The notes under the pieces are model-generated. The model was not told the origin of the DNA and did no database searches. It was given only the letters and a program-made list of their open reading frames with translations. A DNA stretch of 64,000 bases, from the NCBI GenBank assembly GCA_003991915.1, contig RQTK01000692.1:123958-187957 (forward strand), given 5' to 3'. The translations under genes were made by a program, and so were the position numbers. Source of the stretch: Elysia chlorotica (Eukaryota > Mollusca > Gastropoda > Plakobranchidae). Below, piece after piece: positions 35,358 through 46,700 of the stretch (its first letter is position 1; the number at the start of each line of letters is the position of its first letter).

Positions 35358-36532
35358 GTAGGAAGCAGCAGTTCACGAAAACCTCAAAAAAGGAAGAAAT
35401 CTACGAGAATGGTATTTTAGATTGGTTCACATTCTTAAAATAATGCTTAATAAGGTGCAATTAATATGTTTGATAAACATTGTTCCCTTTACCATTGAAG
35501 AAAGTTATGTTTAGTTAGGAAGCGGATTAAGGATCATCTCTTATATTTGAACATTTCATTGAAATGTGAATTATTCAACGGTGTAAAATGTTTCCATGCA
35601 TCAATGATGTAGCGTTAACTGACTCAGTGGTGTTGCAGGTGATGAAGACCACGTTAGAAGCTCAATGCCAGGCTAGGTCTGGTGTGGACGACAACACGCA
35701 TGCCAGTGGCAGGACCAGCGGTCAGCAGGAGCAGAAGGTAAGGGCAGTCCTCGGGTCCACAGGGACTCTGATGTCACATAAAGCCATTCAACTCTGTTGA
35801 AAGGAATGAGTCATGTTTAACATACAGAGGCGTCATGGTGTCACTTTGTAGTAAACATAATGCCGCTTGCTCTTTATTGTGTTCTCTTTAAAAGAGTGAG
35901 TCGTATCCTCTGCAAATATCGCATTTCAAATGGCATTAATGTTATTTTAATGTGAGTCTAAATTTCTGAAGCTATGTTTGCGTTAACTAAAAGTTGGCTC
36001 CAACCTCCCTCAGCTCCGAACCAGCACGACGTGCTCCGCCTCCCAGTGCCGCCTGCCCTCCCCGTCCAGACAGGTGGCCCACGTCCACAGCCAGACTGAC
36101 CGCAGGGGGGCGCCGCTCTCCGCCGCGTCTCTGGACGTGAGCAGCCAGACAGACCTGGCCCAGGCCTCCAGTCATGCCACAGCACCACGGGACGAGTCGG
36201 CGCCAGCCACGGCAGTCACGGCCTGCTCACACGCACAGAGCCAGACGGACATCACATCTACACCCAAGCCAAACACGGCTGTACCGATGGATACCACGGC
36301 CGTCCAAGCGGTCACCTGTTCCTCGGATGCTACGAACCAGACAGAGACGATCAATACGCGCAGCCAGAACGCAAGTACGATGACGACGAGAAGGTGCGCT
36401 GCCCAGAACGCTTTACAGGGCGACCACAATGTCCAGTCGTCTAGCTCACGTGACTTTCAATGTCAGACCTGGCCGGACTCGCGGGACGTGGAGAGCCAGG
36501 CTGGAGCCCGGGACATTCGGGAAAGCAGTTAA
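35148..36532 (+). CDS. SQTD/CQx-motif protein: separate gene or alternative 3' end of the TRIM gene
   Basis: Exons 35148-35357, 35639-35737 and 36014-36532 are all phase 0 at both ends and join to 275 codons plus TAA. The product has no globular domain. It carries repeated short motifs: FECQV, KQCQAF, VQCQ, AQCQA, then HSQTD, SSQTD, QSQTD, NQTET and FQCQTW. TRIM exon 5 (19847-22441) carries the same motif types and also ends in phase 0, so splicing 22441 to 35148 would keep the frame. Alternatively an ATG at 35163, five codons into the first exon, could start an independent protein of 270 residues. Two introns are standard GT-AG. Function unknown. Confidence 0.65.
35639..35737 (+). CDS. SQTD unit exon B
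   Basis: Acceptor GTGTTGCAG|GTGATG, donor CAGAAG|GTAAGG, 33 codons, including LEAQCQARSG. Confidence 0.65.
36014..36532 (+). CDS. SQTD unit exon C
   Basis: Acceptor CCTCCCTCAG|CTCC, 172 codons and TAA. Three SQTD motifs (first at 36089-36100) spaced about 20-40 residues apart, then NQTET and CQTW. Confidence 0.7.
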   Translation, partial: LRTSTTCSASQCRLPSPSRQVAHVHSQTDRRGAPLSAASLDVSSQTDLAQASSHATAPRDESAPATAVTACSHAQSQTDITSTPKPNTAVPMDTTAVQAVTCSSDATNQTETINTRSQNASTMTTRRCAAQNALQGDHNVQSSSSRDFQCQTWPDSRDVESQAGARDIRESS

Positions 36533-36784
36533 GATGTCTAACCTGCGGCGTTGCATGTGCGTTCATGTTCAATTCGGTACTAACGTTGAGACTTCAAGTC
36601 CTTCTTATGTAGATTAATTATATCAAAATGTTCCATTCAATAATGGTTACTCCAGGTGCCTCGCCAAGCTTGCTCTAATTATTTTTCTTCTGGCTATTTT
36701 ATTAAAGTTATATAGCTGGTACCGTAACGCCATTACACTATTTTGAAAGTTCTTACTGTTAGTGCAAAACATAGAACTGGAAAA

Positions 36785-36790
36785 AATAAA
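36785..36790 (+). terminator. candidate polyadenylation signal of the SQTD unit
   Basis: AATAAA about 250 bases after the stop codon at 36530-36532. Confidence 0.45.
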
Positions 36791-37796
36791 CCAGGTTAGA
36801 AACGTATTAATTGTAAAATCCTATCGTTTGTTTTAAAAAAGAGATGTTTCTCTAGTTATTATATTGCGTTTGTAAATCAATTTTGAGAGGAAAAAATAGG
36901 GAGGATAAATAAAAAAAATAGCTTATGAACATATTTTATAAATAAAGAATTTTGCCACATAGTAAAATAAACATATATGTTTCTTTTAAATGATTTTGTA
37001 TTTATGATTAATGAAGACGAAAAGCACTTCTTGACTTTTCTATGATATTTTTGTGTTGTGGTTCTATTAATTGGTGGTGGTGGTTGTGATGGTGTAGTTA
37101 AAACTGTAAAACTAGGAGTACTAGTGGAAGCTAATTGTTTGGCCACTTTGTTCAAATTATTTACACATTTCATTGTTTTTCCATTAAAAACGGTCTGGTT
37201 TCAAGAAAAAAAATTGTTATGTTTCACAGTATGTGTCTTCATTTTTTTCCTGTATTCACAAGTACTAGAAAGGAATAGCAGACATTATCCGCTGTTGTGG
37301 TGTATCTTTATTATGTTTTCAATAACAGTGAATTGAAACAGCTGAATCCTTTACGACATAATTTGGACTGTTCTTAAAGTTCAAATAACCCAGAGCTGTC
37401 CATGAAAAGTTACACAATCGTTTTATCTCATTAAAATTCCAAGTATATTCTCTTTTGTTGACTGGGCTAACAAATGTATTCAAGAGAAATCTTTACTTCA
37501 ATGCTTTTCTACCAACATGATGTAACTTTAACAATGACACAGGTCGCTCACCGGATCAACCCATCGCTCGGTACGCTCATTGTTGTTACAATTTTAGTCT
37601 GAAATCCGAGATTGGCGGCTTAGTTTCAAAAATACTACTTAAAAAATAACAGTCAATCATCACTTTTATGTCTTTTTTTCGTGGTGCATGCATGTTAGAT
37701 GGGCATAAAGTCACACATTATTTACCTGTTATTTCCTCGAGCACAAAAAAACCTTTGTGATCAGACAGTACAGTCACGAACAAGCGGAGCACTGCA
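36791..37796. other. AT-rich intergenic DNA, nothing recognised
   Basis: No protein-like frame beyond low-complexity stretches. Confidence 0.4.
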
Positions 37797-38405
37797 GAAA
37801 ATTCATACAAGTGGCGGGCTGCAGCGTGTGTGAGTCATACAAGTGGTGAGATGTATATTGTGTGAGTCATACAAGTGATGGGCTGCATCGTGTGTGAGTC
37901 ATAAGCTGAAAATATACCAACTCATACATGCATCCTGGCCATACACAGGCAATATGCGGAGATCCAATTTTCAGTGGTTAATCGTTTCTGAAGATAGACC
38001 GGCTGTCGTGCGACGGTTACCAGCTTCCGCGTCGCACGACGGTTTCTGTGTTTTGCTATGGGGAGGCAAAACTTGATCTGTGTTGGACGACCGCCATTGT
38101 TTTCCGGCTCTCGATTCAAAACTTTAAACACACTTTTCTCCAGAATGCCTTCATAAGTATAGATCCAAGTAGTATATTTACATACAAGTGGTGGGCTGCA
38201 TCGTGTGTGAGTCATACAAGTGGTGGGCTGCATCGTGTGTGAGTCATACAAGTAGTGAGATGTATATTGTGTGAGTCATACAAGTGGTGAGATGCAGCGT
38301 GTGTGATTTATGCAAGTGGTGGGCTGCAGCGTGTGTGAGTCATTCAAGTGGTGGGCTGCAACGCGTGTGTGAGTCATACAAGTGGTGGGCTGCAGCGTGT
38401 GTCAG
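37797..38405. repeat. ~32-bp minisatellite interrupted by a unique insert
   Basis: Units of GAGTCATACAAGTGGTGGGC plus about 12 bases occur at 37797-37901 and again at 38183-38405. The 280 bases between are unrelated and contain a perfect 10-bp hairpin (GTCGTGCGAC / GTCGCACGAC, near 38006-38041). Confidence 0.85.
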
Positions 38406-40221
38406 CGAAACGTCATTATAGTCAAAGTTAAACCAAAGACTAAAAGCTTAGCTAGACGTTTCACAAAAAAGAGATCACAGTTATTTTGTTACGGAAAGCT
38501 AGCGTGACGCGTGATTACTCTATTTTGTTATTGAAATTAAGGCGGTTGAGCAATCCTCAGACAAAGTCTGCACTTATATAGACGACAGATTTATGTCACC
38601 GAAAACGTAGGCACCGTAAGTTACAAAAATCAGTCTGTAATTTTTAGATGCATTCAGGTAGGCGGCTTAGTCCCTGCGCCGAAAAACACTCTAGGCGACA
38701 GACAATTTCATAGGAATGAAAGTATTATTCCTACTCATCGATTATGTGTGGCAAATTTGTTACTGACCATTTTTCCATCGAAGAAACATCGTACAAAAAA
38801 ATCTTATTTGATTATTTTAATCAGCGGGGCTTTACGTGCATAATTTCAACTTGTGCGGTATTGTTTAAACAATGCATATTTATTGTCTTTCTTGGTTGGC
38901 CTGTGAAAAGTGTAGGAGTGTCCTGTTGCCTTGCTAGTGTGTACGAATAAGTATAACTATGTGCTTGCGCCGAGTGATTTTTGTTCGTCGTTGGCGATCA
39001 AACACCGCCTAAAATGCGCGGCTCTGTGTACATCTATTGGTGTGTTTTGCGACAGAAGAATTAGGTCACCTGCACGCCGAAATATGACCAATGGCTCTCT
39101 GTAGGGGCCCAACATTTTTACTAAGTATAAGGAAGAAAGCAACCGCCTTTATTAACGCTACTCACATACGTAAAATCCTCCTCGTGAAAGCTCTTACTAT
39201 TTCACACTCTCTCGTTAAACTGTTGCGTGATGAACTGTGTGAACAGTAAAAAGGAAAACTGTGTTCATGAAAACCCAACAATTTCCTTCCTCGCGCTGAA
39301 CCCATTACTGCCTGCGCTAGTCCTATAGTCGTCCTCAAAATAATGTGATGTTATATTTTACCACCCTTTTATCTCAAAACACGTTTTTGTTTTCAATATT
39401 TCTCTTTGATTGTGTAAAAAGGCAAATTTATGTACCAAATAAATGGAAAGCAAGAAATTTGCCGGAGAAAACGGCGTTATGCTCTGAGATTCTACTGCTG
39501 CCACTATTCCCTCGACGGTGTGTGACAGTAAATAATTTCCTCTTGTCGTGAGTGTAGAAAATTTACTTTTAAAATTCACATTTTGTCCCAGATTAAAAAG
39601 CACAAGTATTGGTGCCAGAAGTTCAATAGGAATTTTTACTCTTTATTGCAAAAGAGAGGGGGGAGATACAAGATAGAATGTGAGAAAGAGAGAGAGAGGG
39701 AAAGAGAGAGGGGGAGAGATAGAAAGGGAGAAAGGCAGAGACAGGGAAAGAAAGAGAGAAGATCAACATGTTTAATGAAGCAAAAAACCTGTATTTTATT
39801 TTTAATCTCTGTACATATTTTTTTTCCAAATGGATGCTGCATTTAACACTTACACAGAGCTATCTACAGTAGGCTGTATGGTCCTAAAACTTCTTATTCT
39901 TGTCTGTAAATGAGATTTTTGGAAATTAATACATGTATTTGTATAATTGCTAACATATCTCTTTAAAAAAATCGTCAAATACACAATCGAAGTACTTAAG
40001 CGATAAAAGCTGTGTATATCCTAAGCTCAAGAGAAAATGATATCTTATGTAGTTACAGTTTCAACAAAGCTGAAAGTCTTACTCCTAGATATACTTAAAA
40101 GGGTTAATTATAAAGTATGCGGTCGCTGGCATTTCGTTGAGCACCATTTATGCCAAGCGTCAACTTAAAATATTTATAAAAAAAAAGAAAGCAGAACAAA
40201 GTTAGCAGAGAAATCATTACA
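38406..40221. other. intergenic DNA, nothing recognised
   Basis: An AG-rich tract at 39690-39765. No gene or mobile element recognised between the SQTD unit and the 3' end of the GH1 gene. Confidence 0.4.
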
Positions 40222-40227
40222 TTTATT
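40222..40227 (-). terminator. candidate polyadenylation signal of the GH1 gene
   Basis: AATAAA on the minus strand about 365 bases after the GH1 stop codon. Confidence 0.45.
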
Positions 40228-40590
40228 TCCGGCACAAATTAAGGACATGAACCGCTTCAAAAGTAAACTTGAAAAAAACACACAGAAGTGGAATGGAATT
40301 GGTGGCTATATAAATTCCAAGAGAACATTAAGGTAAAGAACTAAAACCTCGAGCTAGAGATATTCCCTTATGGGCTTGGGAGGGGGGAGAGAAAATTGAG
40401 CTGCCAACATAACCGGCCACCACAGTGCCCATGTTTAGACAATGTAAAGTATGTGCGAACAAACTTTTACAATATTTTGTCGTAGGGTTGCCGTGCCTGG
40501 GTTTAGCTCCAGATAACTGGGGCGTCGCGCCCAGGTCGGGTTAACAGCTCCCATCCATCAGTCGGCGGGCCCGGTCCGGCACTCTGGGCT

Positions 40591-40790
40591 CTAGGGGCTG
40601 GGGAATCCGTGATTGGCGACCAGCTGCCGGTAGAAGTGCGCCGAGGCGCGCGGGGTTCGAGTCCTGTTGGGGCTGCTGAAGTCCACTGAGTAGAGGCCGA
40701 ACTTGGCGAAATAACCGCTGGTCCACTCCAGGTTGTCCATGAGTGACCAGGCGGTGTAACCTCTCACGTCAACATTGTCAAGCTTGATGG
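40591..40790 (-). CDS. GH1 gene exon 18: C-terminus
   Basis: 200 bases, acceptor CGACCCACAG|CCATC, ending TAG. Encodes [20 protein letters not shown] with E940 of the LEW motif, and ends [15 protein letters not shown]. No membrane anchor. Confidence 0.92.
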
Positions 40791-43700
40791 CTGTGGGTCG
40801 TCAAGATGGGGATGGTGGTAAAACGTGAGTGGGATAGAGATTGGACACAGTGGGGTGGGAGGGGCAGACAGACAGACAGACAGTTAGACATAAAGACATA
40901 CAGGCAAAGAGACGAGATAATAACTGGTGAGTGGTTGGACAATGAAACAAAAATATGTCTTTAAGTTTATAAAGCAAACTATCTCACAGACATGCTACCA
41001 CAATTTAACAGGCGCGCAAACCTTCGAGGTATAGCAATGTTCGTTTAGATCAATTTGTGTTAATACGTTTTGTTCAGTTGGTTTTTCCTGTCTTTTCCGT
41101 CTGACCTCATTTACGTCTGACCTGTCCAGTCCAGTCTCTCTTTCAGACGGAGCAGGACTGGGGAAAGGGGACACATCAAGATAATCTGTCTTCTCGTCTA
41201 CAATCAAGCCCCGTAATTTATACCGTTGCCCGGGCATTTCCATGGTTACCTTTGAGCAAATACAGACAGAGGGACAAACATAATATACACGATACTAACT
41301 GGTGAGTGGTTGGACAATGAAATAAAAAAGTGTCTTTGAGTTTTAAAAGCAAGCTACTACAATTTAACAGACACGCAAACTTTCGAGGTATAGCAATGTT
41401 CGTTTAGATCAATTTGTGTTAATACGTTTTGTTCAGTTGGTTTTTCCTGTCTTTTCCGTCTGACCTCATTTACGTCTGACCTGTCCAGTCCAGTCTCTCT
41501 TTCAGACGGAGCAGGACTGGGGAAAGGGGACACATCAAGATAATCTGTCTTCTCGTCTACAATCAAGCCCCGTAACTGATACCGTTGCCGGGGCATTTCC
41601 ATGGTTACCTTTGAGCACCTCGTTAATGTAATTGTTGTAGTAATAGATTCGGCCGTCGTCATGGAGGTCCGCGTCGTCCGGCCGCCCGCTCTCCGTGATG
41701 AAGATTGGTGGGTTGTTGAAGTGGTCACGTGCCCATCGCAAGATATTGCGCAGGCCCCACGGGTTCACTTTCAGCCAATCAGCTTGTGTGCTTGGGGGGG
41801 GGGGGGGTTATGGTAATAGAGTAAAAAAAACAAATGTCTTACACTATCCAATTACCGATATTTTTGCTTTACATATAATAATGGGCTTGTAGATGGTTAT
41901 TAAATTGGATTTTTTTCAAATTAAAGAATTTAAACGGGTTGAAAAAATTGCGTGTTTGTTGGTTACATACAAGAACCATAATTGGGAATTGCTTTAGGCA
42001 GCATTTAACGAATCTTTTTAAACAAAAGCTTTATGCCGTCCTCTCATTGGTTTTCAAAGAGTTTGTTCCTATCGCAGTTTAGTTGCTCTCATGTTTTAAT
42101 CAGACTTCTTGAGTCAGTGTATATAAAAGATAGTCGAAACAATCATAATTTATTTGCTTGGATACTATTTAATGCTAAATGACATTCTATATAAATGTGG
42201 CCTCTGTTCTAAGTTGGGCAATTGTGATAAACATCCCACTTCTCTATGATTGACGTCTCTTTAAAAGATCAGAGCAACTGTACTTGGGCCAGCAGGGGTC
42301 AGACTTGATGTCCACGTCCTGGTCCTGCTCGTAGTTCTCCCAGGAGTCCGGTCTGGGGTGGTCGCCCACCAGGTGACTCGTGTAGTGGTTGATGCCCAGA
42401 AAGTCATACGCTCCTGGAGTGTTTATGGGACAGGTTAAAGTCATACGCTCCTGGAGTGTTTATGGGACAGGTTAAAGTCATACGCTCCTGGAGTGTTCAG
42501 GGAATAGATTAAAGTCATACGCTCCTGGAGTGTGCAGGGAATAGATTAAAGTCATACGCTCCTGGGTGTTCAGGGGATAGATTAAAGTCATACGCTCCTG
42601 GGGTGTTCAGGGAATAGATTAAAGTCATACGCTCCTGGAGTGTTCAGGGAATAGATTAAAGTCATACGCTCCTGGGGTGTTCAGGGGATAGATTAAAGTC
42701 ATACGCTCCTGGAGTGTTCAGGGAATAGATTAAAGTCATACGCTCCTGGAGTGTTCAGGGAATAGATTAAAGTCATACGCTCCTGGGGTGTTCAGGGACA
42801 CATTAAAGTCATTCGCTCCTGGGGTGTTCAGGGAATAGATTAAAATCATAGATGCTCCTTTAGTGTCAAACATCCAAGAATCAGGTTAGAGTCATGAGCT
42901 TATGGAGTCAGTTTATGATGGTGCTCATATTCAAATGACTGCCTTCTTTGATAAAGCTTCGCTATGAAATATGAGTGAAACCTTTTAAAGCAGCGATTTA
43001 TCTATCAAGTTTTATAAACGTTATTCTTAAGTCTCACCCTGACAAACCTGCGATTCACCCTGTTTTCTATCCAAGTTATGTACAAAAATTCCAATCTTCA
43101 CCGAACGCGATTCCCCCTTTTAGAATCCGTTTCAGCAGCTCCTTGAAATCAGCTTAGAAACTAACTTTATTTAAGAGGACAAATTTTCGCTGGCAACTCT
43201 CCAGAAGGACGAAACCCCTGCAGAATTATACGGAGAAAAGTTACGAATCATAGAAAAGTATTATACTACAGTTGGTTACCTAGGCGGTTGCGTGAGCATC
43301 CAGGGTCCGTATGCAACTCGTTCGTCTAAGTATAAACTTACGTACGCTAAGTTTTGGTGAACTTAACTTAAGATAAGCCGAGCGTATGCAAGTGAGCATT
43401 CAGAAAATATCTTAGTTAAGTTTCTACTTAGCACAAAGTAACCGATCAATCGACCATGCGCATGCGCAATGCGTACTTTCATTTGTGAGAAAGGCGAGCT
43501 AATGAATATTCCGCTGACCCGGGTGACCCTTAACAAATAATGACTGCCTTCTTTGATAAAGCTTCGCTATGAAATATGAGTGAAACCTTTTAAAGCAGCG
43601 ATTTATCTATCAAGTTTTATAAACGTTATTCTTAAGTCTCACCCTGACAAACCTGCGATTCACCCTGTTTTCTATCCAAGTTATGTACAAAAATTCCAAT

Positions 43701-46700
43701 CTTCACCGAACGCGATTCCCCCTTTTAGAATCCGTTTCAGCAGCTCCTTGAAATCAGCTTAGAAACTAACTTTATTTAAGAGGACAAATTTTCGCTGGCA
43801 ACTCTCCAGAAGGACGAAACCCCTGCAGAATTATACGGAGAAAAGTTACGAATCATAGAAAAGTATTATACTACAGTTAGGACCTAACATGCCTGCACGT
43901 ATAGCACATAAAACAGCGAGCTCAAAGACTGCGGGGGTCTATGATATTCAAAACATAAACCCATGAAAAGGAAAATTAAGGTTCGATTCTGCTTTAAAAC
44001 CGAAACTGTATCTTTTGGGGAGAGCTTTATGTGCTTGTGTAACTTTTTTTTTTACCTAAAACTACAGCTAGAATCTTATTGTAAAAAAGAAAAAATCTAT
44101 TTTAATGTTATTGACGTTGATTAAAGAGTTACCTGGCTCAAAATGATTAAAGAGTGCGTAGTTTACATATTCTTGTTACAACAACTGGAAAGATTAACAG
44201 AAAGATAACGAGAGGAACATATCTGGCCAGGGCTAGGAAGATGGATTGGTGGAGACATAGGGCCTAGGATCTACCTCATTGTGGAATACGGGGACAGAGG
44301 GGCAAAGGGCATGCTAAAATGTCACGAGTGTATATATATTCGTTTACCTTTGTTCAGTTGCTTCTCCTGGTCTGTGAACTCGGGCAGCCTGCTCTTACTG
44401 AGGCCCTGGCGCTTGCTCTTCTCGGCCACGTAGCGCTTCATGACTTCCGGGTAGTCACCACTGCCGGCGTATATTGCGTTGCCAAACCTGGACAAAGCAA
44501 TAGTAGAATCTGTGCAAGATAAACTATCGCTTTATACAAACTATTTCCAAGCACCAATCCCTTTTTTCAGACTCAAAGTATATAGATATGTAGAAGCGAG
44601 GTGTTTTCTTCACTTTACGAATACAAATGTGTTTATTAAGTTAGTATGACTTTGGTGTAACATCCCATATCGTTTCGTTATCAATAATTATCTTCTCTCG
44701 CAGTCCTTTAGAATCCTTAGAAGGATCAAGCGACGCTGTGTCCACGTTTAACGCCTCCTAGGTCTAAAGAACGATCACATACGTTAGCGGGAAACCAAAG
44801 TGGGACACCCGACAGTCCGACAGTCACATTTTGGTGACTTTAGCGTACCCGCTAGAGTTGGTCCCTTGTGTTTTAGTTTCTATCGTTTTCATTATTTTGG
44901 TTTCCCGCGTTCTTCTTTCAAAAGATTCATCTACATTAGGCCGAGCACTTGCCCAGGAGGTACCAAGCGAACCATCGATCAGCTATTGAGATGTAGGGCC
45001 TACAACCCCCTCAGGAGCCTGGCCCAACCTACCAGCCCAGCTTGAACTGAATGGCCCGGTCAGCGGCGAGCGAGTCTGCCAGCGAGTTGGTCAGCGGCTC
45101 CTTCCACTCGATGTCCAGCGTGATGCCCACTTGGCCTGGCCGGGAAGGAGAAATTGTCCGCATTAACACAACAGTTAGCGTCTAATGTATTCTGCTCATG
45201 TTTTAACCATCAATAATACCATTTACTAGTGCGTATACTATCAATGGGGGAAACGGGCAAAGTCACCATATAAACATTGTACATTTTCTGTTGGTATAAA
45301 AGACCTATCATATAGCAAACTTAAAATCAAGTTTCGATTTTTTTTGTATGTTATCATATCGTAAGACTAGTTATATTTTTTTTCAATTGCGCGCGGTAAA
45401 GTAATGCGCTTCTAATTTGACTTTGCCCCTACCCCCCTTGGGTCATCAAAAGAATGGTCGTTTTTTATTTTCAAGCTAAATTGCCAGATAAATCAATGCC
45501 ATTGACCTCCAGCGGAGTGTAAGGTGTTGAATTAAAAGGGTATCTTTGACGATTTATAATTTTTTTTTATGAAAAGGATATACGACCAACCTCCTCCCTC
45601 CAGTACTTTAATTTGCTATAAAATGTTTTCTAAACATGGATGGATTAATTTCTCTCTCTCTCTCTCTCTCATTCCATCTCTTCTTCTTGCTCACATCTCT
45701 CTGCCTTTCTTTCTCTGCCCCTCGCGCTCTCCTTTTGTATCTCTGTCTGTCTCTCTCTTTCTGTCTGCCTCTCTTTCTCTATCTATGTATCTCTATGTCT
45801 CTCTCTTTTAATTTAATTCAATTATTTTTTTTCCTGATCTTATGTACTCATTGCAATTGATTTATGTAACACTGCGCTATGTGTATGATGCCAGATATGT
45901 ATTTTAATGGGCCCTTGATCTCCGAATGATAATGGTGAACTTTTTCTATTTTGTTACGAAAAGAAATATTTTTTTAAGTTAATAATTATGTGGTCGGCTA
46001 CAAAATTATTTCTGATCAATCATTTAAAATGTTATGGTGACTTGTATTGTCTCCTTCTGTATTATTAATGTTAATATGAGTTTTCAGGAATGCTCAGTTT
46101 TTGGACTACCGTATTAAAGGTTTATTGTACGACTTAATTGCTTGCTTCAAAGTAATGTACTGAAGGTAGAAAAGTGCGTCCTTATTAATTTTCTTGCCAT
46201 TGCTTTTATTATGACCCCATATTCGTGTGGCTGCAGCCGATATAACGCGCTTTGAAATTCAGAGTTTAAAATCTATTTTATCAATTTAAAAAAAGAAATG
46301 ATCGACCCTTCAGTTACTTGCTTCGATTTTCATTGGCCATAGTTTTGTAAGGTATAAGAGAAGTTTAAAGACAAATTCACATGAACAAAATATAAGTATA
46401 TAATGTCCATTGAACATTTTACTTTATAATTTTCTTAGATATAATGACATCCCTGAGGCACAACACTGCTACAAAGTTAGAGAGCGTGCGTGGGTAGTTG
46501 CTGGGTTTCCACGCCTGTCGGATGTCCTTTCAGTTGTACAATTCAGCTGATGAGCGCTGACTCAATGACAAGGGGTGACGAGAAAGGAAGTAGGCGGCAT
46601 ACATAATAATAATATGGTGAAAGTGATGTCTGTGTTTTTCCACATTTCTCCCATCTGAGACTCACGCAAACAGACTACGTTTCGGCATTGTTTGTTTCTT

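Noticed and set aside
35988..36188. Minus-strand frames opposite SQTD exon C
   Set aside because: Shadow of a real, motif-bearing plus-strand exon with good splice sites.
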